NCBI GenBank assembly: GCA_024811115.1
Contig: JAKOGH010001114.1
Span: forward strand, 1-17,778
Origin: Terana coerulea
Lineage: Eukaryota; Basidiomycota; Agaricomycetes; Polyporales; Phanerochaetaceae
DNA length: 17,778 bases
Direction: 5' to 3'
Positions 10,112-17,778 of the stretch are shown here, one piece after another. The notes beneath the pieces were generated by a model. That model worked only from the letters and a program-made list of their open reading frames with translations. It did no database searches and had not been told where the DNA came from. The translations under genes and the position numbers were made by a program. Within the stretch, counting starts at the first letter, position 1, and the number at the start of each line of letters is the position of its first letter.

Positions 10112-12838
10112 TTAGAGCGTATAACGGAAATCGGGTGCGCGGTCGCCCATCTCGCGAAGCTCGGCGGGGGAATACGTGATGCCCTTCTCCTTCGGCTCCA
10201 GAGCAGCGGCATCGCGATGGGCGTTTACCCGCGTGTACATCAGCACGGCCACCGACAGTGTAGTGATTCCGACACCCACGAACATGAGTTCTAGAGCGTC
10301 TAGGAAAGCGTTCATCGTCGATATGACAGAATGCTAATAACGGCTACGCACCTCCTAGTATATATCGTGGTGCATCCTGAGTACGATAAAGCACCGAGCC
10401 AATCGCTGTATCAAACGTTAGTTGGGGGCATGGGAGTCAAAGACAAAGCTCACAGCCCGCAAAGTTGCCAAAACCTATGTGCAGACCGATAGCAGCGCCC
10501 CGCTTGTACTGCCCCGACACGTTATTGGCCAGCCTATCCGAAGCCGCATACCATTAGCAGCACTCTCATTCGCAGATAACGACATTTTTCTACCATGAGA
10601 TGACGCCCGGAAATGCCGCATACGTCCCCGCAACGCAGAAGAACGTGCCGAAGTACTTGACGCTGAAATGCGCGTTGGAGACTTGGATGCCGAATCCAAG
10701 GACGCACATCAGGTGCCCGGCCAGGATGAACGGGAAGCGATACTTGAACTTGTCAGAAAGGAACGCGAAGAGGACTGTGACGATAGCTAGAGCAAGAACT
10801 TCAATCAGCACAGCCATCATGCGGCGAAGCAGGTGCAACTCACTGGCGAAGACGTAAGGTGGCACGCTGAGCAGTTGGCTGGCAGCAGGACTAAAGCCAA
10901 AGCTATATCTAGCCTTAGCGACAGCCGTGTTATTACGAAGGTAGATGGATAGCTACCCGTTTATGATGGACCTGTTAGCACATTTGTTAGCATGCAGCAT
11001 GTGTGACATTCATCACGACTTACGGAAGGAAGAATGAGATTCCATACACTGGAAGTGAATTGGTAAGTAGATGTTGATGCTTATAGGGAGCAGAACTTAC
11101 GAGGGCCAATGATCGACATGTAGATGAGAACATGCATCCAAGTTTGCCAATCTGTAATTGCCGCCCAAATGTGACGCAGGGCAAACCCTTCTTCCTCCCC
11201 GACCAGCGAGTTGTCGTACTCTGATCATGCGTGGAGTATAAGGTCTGAAATCAAAGGAGCGTAGGATGTGCACTCACTCTTTCGCCAAATGATATAAGCA
11301 CGCTCTTCGGGCGTGAGGAACTTCGCGCTGGTCGGGAAGTCGGTTATCACTGGAGTTTCGAGCTCGATGTTAGCAGCCGTGATCCTTTTGATCGAGCAAA
11401 ATACGTACGGAAATAGGAAGCGAGACCGACGACTATGGTAAAAAGTCCCTCTAGAATCTATCAAATATTACTCAGTGACAATGTCCGTTAGAATGTCTGC
11501 TGACGTACGAAAATCCAGGACCAGCCAAGCTTTCCGCCAACACCAGACATGAACGAGATCCCGTAGGCTAAAAGCCCAGAAAATGCGCCTGTTCAAGTGC
11601 TATCAATATTTCGGCAGTAATCCTGGCCAGCTGGGTTGCATACCTGCTATCGTTGCGCCACCCCAGAAAATGCCGACGCGGAACTGGAGTTTATGTCTAG
11701 GATACCACATCGACAAGCTACGTAGGTCAGTAAAAGCGTAGCCGGGTACATGGGCGTCGACTTACTACCAGGTAACGCCGGGGAAGAAACCTGCCTCTGC
11801 TGCACCGAGAGCAACTCTGACGCCCACGAGCTGGGGGTAGCTGAGTCCAATAGCTAGAAATTGGCTCGGCAAACTGGTGAAAACGACACTCACGTCTTCA
11901 CAAGGCCCATGAGCGTCCTTTGTAAATGTTTACTAAACAGACGTGCGATGGGCAAGAACGGAGGGATATTACTTACATGGTGATGCCCCAGACGACCTGC
12001 ACAAACCACTATACTCAAAAAACGAGCGAAGAAAATGGGAGCGAAGTGTCACGTACGATAAGGCTAGGCAACCACCTGAAAAATACAATGAATTAGTAAG
12101 TGTGCAACATCTACTCCAAATTTATTGCATACCTCGACGGACGAAACTTCTTGGTCACTAAACTGTAAGAACACAGAAATATCAGGTTACCTGTGGACTT
12201 TGTATACTCTTGGCGCTTACCTCGTGGGGCATTCCACAAGACAGTATGGCTGCAAAAATAAATATATGTACTTGGCGAATCCCGTACATGAGACTCACGA
12301 TGAAGTACATAGCCTAGAAGAATGGGGATTGTATTCAGCGGCGCCAAATATCTCAGATGAAAGATCCCTTACCAAAGCAATATTATACTTGTTTCCGGTT
12401 AGGTGCAGCTGCGATGTCAGCCCTTGCAGCTTCGCATTACCTACGCGCCGCGGAGGTATCAGAGACCCAGTCACGTACAAATTGAACACGACCTACCAAT
12501 ATTGCCTAGCAAAGCAGACGTCAGCTATGCGTCAAAGCGTAGTACGATCAAAACCCATACTTCGATCCAAGAACGAGCACAAGTACATCAGCGTCAGCAT
12601 CGGCATGAGCCGCATATCAATCCTGCGATACAGCCTACGCTCCTGCTCGGGCGACAACGCAGGCGGCGGCGGCAGCTTCGCGGGATACGTGACCCTCCGC
12701 GTCGCTGTTCACCTCAAAGCTCGTCGTCTCCGTGCGCGCGCCAGCGACCTCGCGCACGTCATAGCTGCGCTTGCTCGCCGTGCTGGCGCGGCGCGCGCCG
12801 TCTTCCTTGCCTGCTTCGACGTCTTCAGGGCGAGACAT
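10112..12838 (-). CDS. MFS permease, allantoate/nicotinate-type (Dal5/Tna1-like anion:cation symporter family)
   Basis: This is a plasma-membrane transporter of about 520 residues with some 12 membrane segments. Family motifs are EQERRLYRRIDMRLMPMLTL and YLCSFLDRSNIGNAKLQGL at the first helix, MYFIPYCLVECP, GLVKTYPQLVGVRVALGAAE, LSMWYPRHKLQFR, SDKFKYRFPFILAGHLMCV, RGAAIGLHIGFGNFAG and SPAELREMGDRAPDFRYTL at the C-terminus. Substrates of this family are small organic anions such as allantoate, nicotinate or pantothenate; the actual substrate cannot be read. I reconstruct 22 exons: 12838-12561, 12505-12497 (9 nt), 12440-12373, 12313-12299, 12249-12221, 12162-12133, 12075-12057, 11996-11977, 11917-11894, 11840-11769, 11717-11644, 11588-11509, 11457-11409, 11349-11278, 11220-11101, 11048-11024, 10971-10957, 10902-10844, 10786-10594, 10533-10454, 10405-10352, 10299-10112. 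All phases agree except in exon 1. There, the frame from the ATG (MSRPEDVEAGKEDGARR) breaks near 12690 before YPAKLPPPPALSPEQ. A shorter protein starting at a Met within RIDMRLMPML is an alternative. Confidence 0.88.
12497..12505 (-). other. 9-nt microexon in the MFS gene
   Basis: GCAATATTG on the minus strand, bounded by TTGCTAG and GTAGGT. With the flanking exons it completes DRSNIGNAKL, the signature of this MFS family. Skipping it would leave the phase intact but delete three residues of the motif. Flanking introns are 55 and 56 nt. Confidence 0.8.
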
Positions 12839-13322
12839 GGCCGTGCCGGTGGTCGCTTCGTGCTAGCGAGAGAGAATCAGCTGGTACGAAGCCGCGCAAG
12901 AGAAGGGCGCGAGGCAATATGTAGGAAGCCCAGCGCGCGGCGACCGACTGCAGCCCGGCCATGGCGAGCGTAGGCGTTACGGGGCGAACGCCAGTCGAAG
13001 CCGCATTGACGTGCTCGCCGTGGGGCCCGCCAGCATCCTTCCGGGCCCTGATCACAGGGCCCACATGGGAACGTGGGTGCAGGCGCCCGGGGACTATCCT
13101 CGCGCCCAGGCTGCGCAGACGAACTTCAAGCGTTTTGACGTGGGCGCCAGGGCCGGGGCGTCGCGGTGGGAAGGGATCAGCCAAGAACATAGCATTGAGA
13201 CAAGCAAGAAAGCACGTTACGACAGAGTACAGGGTGCGTAGCAATCCGAGCCCAGGGCGTTTTGGTACAGTAGTCTACAACAAAATCCAAGATCAGGGTA
13301 TCCGGGTATTCAAGCGTCCGTC
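12839..13322. other. GC-rich intergenic stretch between AAA stop and MFS start
   Basis: About 480 nt that must hold the MFS promoter and the AAA 3' end. The sequence is rich in GGGCCC-type words (for example GGGCCCACATGGGAACGTGG near 13058, where CCCAC and GTGGG form short inverted arms). Open frames here lack recognisable protein features, so I call no gene. Confidence 0.45.
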
Positions 13323-16300
13323 CTAGTTATACATGGCGTGGCTGCAGAGGCAAGCACGTCAGTGTCAGTCGAACTAGCATGACGGTGCAGACTCACTTGG
13401 CGTCGAACTGGTCCATCATGTCGAGGACGAGCACTAAGTGGCTGTGCTGGAGCGTCTCCTGCCGCCCGCTCGCCAGCGCCGTCGCGGTCTTCACGACGTT
13501 CTTGATCTGCCGGCCGTTGATCTTGCGCTCGCCGAGCTGCCGGAGCTCGTCGCGGGCGAGGCCGCCGTCGGGCACGTCGCCGTGCACCTTGCGGAGGAAG
13601 GCGAGCCAGATCTTGCGCCGCGAGTCCGCGGTGAGGTCGTGGTAGCGCAGCGAGATGTGGATGCGGGACTGGAAGGCCTCGTCGAAGACGCGGACCCGGT
13701 TCGTGGTGAGGAACAGAATCCCGTGGAAGTACCTGGGTTTGTCATACGACCAGATTAGAATTGGAAGGAGCGGGAAGCGGCAGAAGCGCTCACTCTAGAT
13801 GCCGCAGGAAGACGGCAACCATGGCGTTTCGCTCGATGTGGACAAGGGTGCGCTCCTCTAGGAAAACGTCCGCCTCGTCAATGAGAACAACGGCACCCCA
13901 TGCCGCAGAGATCTTCAGGATGCTCGTTAGGGCGTTGTCGACCTTGGTGGCGGCTGTCCCGAGGTCAGAAGCGCCGACAATATACAGTGGCTCTGCAGTT
14001 CGCTGTGAGTCAAACAGCTATGTTACAATCATGAGACTGATATGTACTTCGCAAGTCTGTGGTGAAAGGTTAGAATTAGTTATACATTGAGCAGAGATAC
14101 AGTGAGACTTACGTTCGCTCATGGCTTCCGCCGTCAGACTCTTGCCTAAGTAAACCGAACAAACTCAGATGTGAGCAAAACTTATCTGAACCCCGTGACG
14201 CACCGGTTCCTGGATTGCCGTACAAATTGATGACAAGACCCATCCCTTTACCCTTAACGAAGTCGTCTATCTTGGATGCCGGTCCGGAGCTATGTGCTTC
14301 GACTAACGTGGTCAAGATAGCCTTCTGCTCGCCCGGGATGACAAGGTTTTCATACGCCTCTGCATTCCACTCAAACGGCTGCACGAAGTCAATAGCGAAT
14401 TCGACTACAGGCGTCACAAGTTAGTATCTGGCCATCTAGAGAAGGGACAATAGCCACGCACGCCATTCTTTATCCGAGAGACTGAACCCGTACAGATTTG
14501 GCGGAGCGAGCATCAGGTCGTCGTCCGTGAGATCTTCGCGAGATGCAAGCTGGTCTTGCGTTTGCGTGGATTCAGTCCGCATGGCGTGCCGGTCGATGTC
14601 CTTCCCGGCAAGGTTTTTGGTGACGAGCGACATCTTTTCGTAGTTGGGCACCGTTTCCGCGAACATATCTGCCGGAGCCTTAGTCAGTAAAACAAAACAA
14701 ATATCCAATATGAACGCACGTCGGTCAACCATCACCCTTGAGTCGACCTGCGATAAAATAGTGTAAGTAAAGTCTCACGCGGGAGATGTATGCGACTCAC
14801 ACTGTGCTTCACTACCACCCAATCATTTCCCGCCCTCCGCCACTGATATGCAATGCCCTTGTAGCCGAGGTGGTGAACGCCACCCGCCAATCCAGCCCAC
14901 CGTTTTCCTCTCTCGATCAAGCGTGCCTTCAGCCCATCCGGGCCACCAGGTCCAATATAGTACTTGAGCGGGTACACGCCCAAGTCCGAGACCTTCTTCG
15001 CGCCCATAAACCCCGGGAGATCAATGACAGTCCCTAGGCCCGCGTACCCGAACTGCACGCCGCGCGGGCTAGTGTCCACCTCGAGGTACTCCACGACGAG
15101 GCGGTAGAAGAACTTGGAGTTGTCGGTCTGGCTGCCGGTGTCCGCGCCGATCGAGAGGCCGGAGAGGTCAAACGCGGCGGTGGCGCCGCCGAAGTCGGCC
15201 TTCTGCAGCTTTTCGGCGTGCACGAGGCGCGCGGCGCGCGGCTCGCCGGTGGTCGGGCAGTGGATGTGCAGGATCGTCTTGCGGGGGACGTACAGGGCCC
15301 AGACGAGGTCGAACGTGATTTCGTCGTGCGCGAGGAGCGCCTTGAGGGACTCAAGCGTGGAGCCGTATTCGGTGGAGAGCCAGTCCAAAGGTGCGAGAGA
15401 TGCTGGTAGGTGAGATGCGTGGGTGAATCTGGCTCTGGAGAAAGGGTGGCATGGTGTGCTTGAAGCTCTGAAAGCCAGCTGAGCAGAATTTGCGGGTTGA
15501 CCTATCGTTAACAAGAACATGAGTCACGGAGCAGTATGTATGCGCGAGGTTTTGAGGCTACTGCAGAGCTGCTATAGAAGTCTGCTGTAGGGCAGCGGAA
15601 AATGCCAAGAAATCCTACAACAACGCTGCAGCCGTGATATCCCCATTTTGTGCCTGTTGCAGGGCTGTTGAAGGGGCTTGTTGCAGGCATAGGCTCATTG
15701 ATACGCGCTTAGCTTCTGCAACAAAGTCCTGCAACACCCTACAACAGGCTATAACAACCCACTCTGCAGTCCCCTATTGTACGGAAACATCATACTCACG
15801 CGGAGAGGTTTAGTTGTCCACGACACGCCCTGAACCTGACCAATGACCGCAGCTCCGACCTTTCTCAGCTCCTCGCTTCGGATGTCGAGCATCTTCGTGA
15901 CAGTGTAGCTCGCCGCTTTACCAGCACGCCCGATGGGTCCCGTAGGGTTGAAGCGACGGACGACGGTGAAAGCGTATGCGTCATACTTGCTAGTGTTTTC
16001 GAACTGGTCGCAGGACTGGCGGGCGTGGGCTTGACGGTAAGCTGGCCGGTCATGGCATCGAGGATCTCGTCGAGATGCTTCACCTCGAGCACGCTGCCTG
16101 GCTCGCCAGTGGCGACATCCTCATCCTCTTCGATCTTGCCCGGAAACATGTCTTGTCCGATAGGATCCTCTTCTGTGACTTCTCCAGCCGGAACAGGTGC
16201 AACATATCTGCCACCGCCACCCAAGTTGGTGTATGCAGAGGACATGGACAGGAGCCCGACTAAAGAGGAGAGAAAGGGTCATTCGAAGAATAATCGGGAC

Positions 16301-16407
16301 TGGCGCCACTCACGGCCACCTTCTTCATCCAGGTAGTTCAGCCTCCGCGAGAGGTGCTGCCTCAACGCTGACTCCTTTACTTTTGACGTCGGGGAGCGGT
16401 GAGACAT
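13323..16407 (-). CDS. DUF7025-AAA+ ATPase, copy 1 (full length, two frame breaks)
   Basis: A P-loop ATPase of the fungal type that carries DUF7025 before an AAA core and lid. Its cellular role is not established. Exons: 16407-16314, 16259-15800, 15501-14801, 14747-14720, 14668-14462, 14404-14204, 14145-14113, 14056-14048, 13992-13794, 13732-13397, 13341-13323. Start MSHRSPTSKVKESALRQHLS; N-terminal block SKYDAYAFTVVRRFNPTGPI; DUF7025 LLAHDEITFDLVWALYVPRK to LKARLIERGKRWAGL; Walker A GNPGTGKS, split by an intron after GTG; Walker B AVVLIDEADVFLEER; sensor 1 ILFLTTNR; arginine-rich VFDEAFQSRIHISLRYHDL; lid RKINGRQIKNVVKTA. The C-terminus is DANHAMYN. The ATPase half is intact. Exon 2 (between HLDEILDAMTGQL and FENTSKYDAY, near 16000-16040) and exon 3 (between LTYQHLSHL and DWLSTEYGS, near 15392) each have a frame break fitting one missing base. 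It is either real with sequence errors or a recent pseudogene. Confidence 0.88.
14048..14056 (-). other. 9-nt microexon in the AAA gene
   Basis: ACTTGCGAA on the minus strand, bounded by CACCACAG and GTACAT. It sits between introns 14112-14057 (56 nt) and 14047-13993 (55 nt). Using it gives AEAMSEHLRKPLYIVGASDL, the segment expected just after Walker A in this family. Other splice choices break the frame or lose the EHLRKPLY block. Confidence 0.8.
15502..15799 (-). other. Enlarged intron of AAA copy 1 (298 nt)
   Basis: The donor GTGAGT follows WTTKPLR (15799) and the acceptor GATAG precedes VNPQILLSWL (15501). All other introns of this gene are 51-61 nt, and the equivalent intron in relic copy 2 (8451-8395) is 57 nt with the same acceptor context, TAG then GTCAA. 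The extra 240 nt hold the inverted-repeat element described at 15560-15770. Confidence 0.8.
15560..15770. mobile_element. Candidate MITE-like inverted-repeat insertion inside an intron
   Basis: The outer ends are ACTGCAGAG (15560-15568) and CTCTGCAGT (15762-15770), a perfect 9-bp inverted pair extended imperfectly by TATAG and TGTAGGG words on both sides. Inside lies a stronger hairpin: GCCTGTTGCAGGGCTGTTGA (from 15652, arm to 15686) pairs with the arm 15716-15749 (CTGCAACAAAGTCCTGCAAC onward), with a 29-nt loop. No coding capacity is present. I could not find a clear target-site duplication, so the class and exact ends are open. Confidence 0.5.
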
Positions 16408-16443
16408 GGTGGTGGTTGCAGGTAAAGTCGTGTTCAATGAGCA

Positions 16444-16463
16444 ACGCGTCTAATTCCACGCGT
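16444..16463. promoter_or_regulatory. Paired MluI-type boxes before AAA copy 1
   Basis: Perfect ACGCGT at 16444-16449 and 16458-16463, 37 nt upstream of the ATG at 16407, with the same 14-nt spacing as in copies 2 and 3. A further ACGCGCGT word follows at about 16468. The position so close to the start codon means it may be a conserved leader element instead of a classical upstream promoter box. Confidence 0.55.
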
Positions 16464-17518
16464 CGTTCACGCGCGTGTAAGCTCGCTTACAGCACCATCA
16501 AGACCCTAACCCCTGGTGGCAGTGACGTAATCATGGTTGCGAACAGTCTCGCCAGCTTCTTCTTGACCACTGTTACTGTAACTTAGCCTGCGCATACTCT
16601 CCCATTCAGCTGCTCACTGGCTTGCGTCAACCCCTCCTAACTCGGCTTCCAACCAAATACACCCACGTCCTCAGTTCTCACCGTAGGGCTCTGATCAGCA
16701 TCGTGCTGCTGATTGGCTACTGATACAGTCAGTACATTCATTAATCTCTGGCATCTTCAACACTCTCACGCATACTATTGTGTACGTATCGTGACTAGCA
16801 CTGGCATTCTGTGCTCAGTGTCTGCAGATCGGGATAGCCTTTTGCCTCACAAATTGTACCGAAGCACTGTACCATCCGCGCGGACGCAGGCTCTACATGC
16901 GCTTTGAGCACATTGGTAGGGAACGAAGCAACGGTCATCCCGCTCAAGAAGCTCAGAAGCTTACCAGATTCTCCGTGCGATGATGGGACCAAGTCATAGG
17001 ATAGCAGAGCACGGTCGCGTGACGCTCGATTCGTTTACGCTATTGTGGAAGAACGAGCTCGAAAGGACCGCTGCAGTGACGCAGGAGTACAATTTCAGTG
17101 AGTTTCGATGCCGCTCTGCGCTGAATACTACTGTGAACAGATTTCTATAGAATGGAATGCTTATATACTCAATGTCTTCTCCTCGGCACAGACGTAAATG
17201 CCAGACACTACCATCGGAAACAGTTCAAAGACTGAAATTGCTGCATCACCAGGTAAGCCACGTGCGAACGACGGCTACCCTTCCTTAGTCCATTTCTTAC
17301 GCATATATAGATTGCCCTGGCCGACGCCCTGTCTTCTCGAGACAGTCAGCTGAAGTTGTCCATATGCTGCACACTGCTTCGCTGAAAGCGAAGTACGCGA
17401 GCGAAGGGAGGAAGTGGGCCGGCCCCGTCCAGCTCTGGTAGGAGTACATAAGTGCACTCGCCGCGCACAATGGCACAGCTTACCGACCCCAGTTGCGCCG
17501 TTTACAAGGCTCATCAAG
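16464..17518. other. Divergent promoter region between AAA copy 1 and GH92
   Basis: About 1,050 nt without a recognisable gene. A CRE/ATF-like word TGACGTAA lies at about 16524. A perfect 7-3-7 inverted repeat (CTTCGCT, GAA, AGCGAAG) is at 17377-17393, with a further GCGAAG at about 17401. TATATA near 17305 could be a TATA element of the GH92 gene, but it is distant from the start codon. Open frames here lack family features. Confidence 0.45.
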
Positions 17519-17778
17519 ATGGGTAGACTGAGCTCGGCCTGGAACCTCCTGGCATCGTTTGCGGCTTTAGCGGGAAGCGTGAATGCGGCGAAGACCACCA
17601 GCCATGTGTCGACGGTGACCAAGCCGTCTCCTTCTGCCTCTCATTCGACGGCTTCCTCTACCTTCCTCAGCAGTTTCGCGCCCGCTCTACTCAAGCGCAA
17701 CTTCGGCCTCGACCCCTGCGAGCCTGGTCAATCTGTTCATTGGCACCACGAATGGTGGACATGTATTTCCAGGTGGGT
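17519..17778 (+). CDS. GH92 alpha-1,2-mannosidase, 5' part (cut by window end; one frame break)
   Basis: The protein starts MGRLSSAWNLLASFAALAGS followed by VNA, a typical secretion signal with a likely cleavage after VNA. A Ser/Thr-rich stretch (STVTKPSPSASHSTASS) follows. From about 17706 a different frame reads STPASLVNLFIGTTNGGHVF then PG, the hallmark start of glycoside hydrolase family 92, exo-acting calcium-dependent alpha-mannosidases that trim mannose from N-glycans or fungal mannoproteins. A GTGGGT donor follows at the last bases, so exon 1 probably ends here. The signal-peptide frame and the GH92 frame differ by one base (one extra or two missing), with no GT-AG solution between them. 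The catalytic part lies outside the window. Confidence 0.72.
   Translation, partial: MGRLSSAWNLLASFAALAGSVNAAKTTSHVSTVTKPSPSASHSTASSTFLSSFAPALLKRNFGLDPCEPGQSVHWHHEWWTCISRW

Noticed and set aside
12125..12973. 282-codon plus-strand open frame
   Set aside because: It runs antisense through exons 1-6 of the MFS gene, and its protein has no family features. The minus strand gives the complete MFS motif series with matching splice phases.
13438..13758. 106-codon plus-strand open frame and an 84-codon minus frame rich in Ser/Arg
   Set aside because: Both overlap the GC-rich penultimate exon of the AAA gene, whose correct frame gives the sensor and lid motifs.
15960..16080. An 80-nt intron (GTGAAG...ACCAG) that would restore the frame in AAA exon 2
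   Set aside because: The donor lacks the usual G at position 5, and the intron would remove the KHLDEIL block that is conserved in relic copy 3. A frame break is the simpler reading, though the splice option is not fully excluded.
17275..17622. 115-codon minus-strand open frame at the right edge
   Set aside because: It is antisense to the GH92 signal-peptide exon and has no recognisable motif.

Overview
This window looks like nuclear DNA of a filamentous fungus, most likely a mushroom-forming basidiomycete (Agaricomycetes). Coding blocks are cut by many 49-61 nt GT-AG introns with GTGAGT/GTAAGT-type donors. Exons are very small, and the protein families present (DUF7025 AAA+ ATPase, TPR-CHAT protein, allantoate/nicotinate-type MFS permease, GH92 mannosidase) are typical of that group. 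No bacterial operon, rRNA, tRNA or CRISPR signal was seen.

Layout. Read on the minus strand from right to left there are five units in the same orientation. (1) A full-length DUF7025-AAA ATPase gene (16407-13323, 11 exons). (2) An MFS transporter of the Dal5/Tna1-like anion:cation symporter type (12838-10112, 22 exons). (3) A decayed, ATPase-less second copy of the DUF7025-AAA gene (about 9027-7745). (4) A large TPR-CHAT gene with twelve 45-residue repeats and a caspase-like CHAT domain (6917-3246). (5) A still more decayed third copy of the DUF7025-AAA gene (1455 to about 600, possibly further left). On the plus strand there is an unrecognised broken gene-like block (about 1900-2880) and, at the right edge, the 5' end of a GH92 alpha-1,2-mannosidase gene (17519 onward), which diverges from the intact AAA copy.

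Main points. The three AAA copies share exon order and a leader with paired MluI-type boxes (ACGCGT) 30-37 nt before the start codon. The intact copy has gained a roughly 240-nt insert with inverted repeats inside an intron that is only 57 nt long in copy 2. Both the AAA and MFS genes contain 9-nt microexons whose use restores conserved protein motifs.

Caution on sequence quality. Every recognisable gene (CHAT x3, AAA x2, MFS x1, GH92 x1) contains at least one frame break that no intron explains. Five of the seven fit a single missing base. This is as compatible with uncorrected long-read indels as with pseudogenisation. AAA copies 2 and 3 are different: they carry in-frame stops, diverged residues and, in copy 2, a lost start codon, so they are genuine relics.

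How the genes may relate. A TPR-CHAT (caspase-like) protein lying inside an expanding and decaying AAA ATPase array is the kind of arrangement seen in fast-evolving fungal accessory regions. A defence or cell-death role is only an inference. The MFS and GH92 genes look like ordinary nutrient uptake and glycan degradation neighbours.
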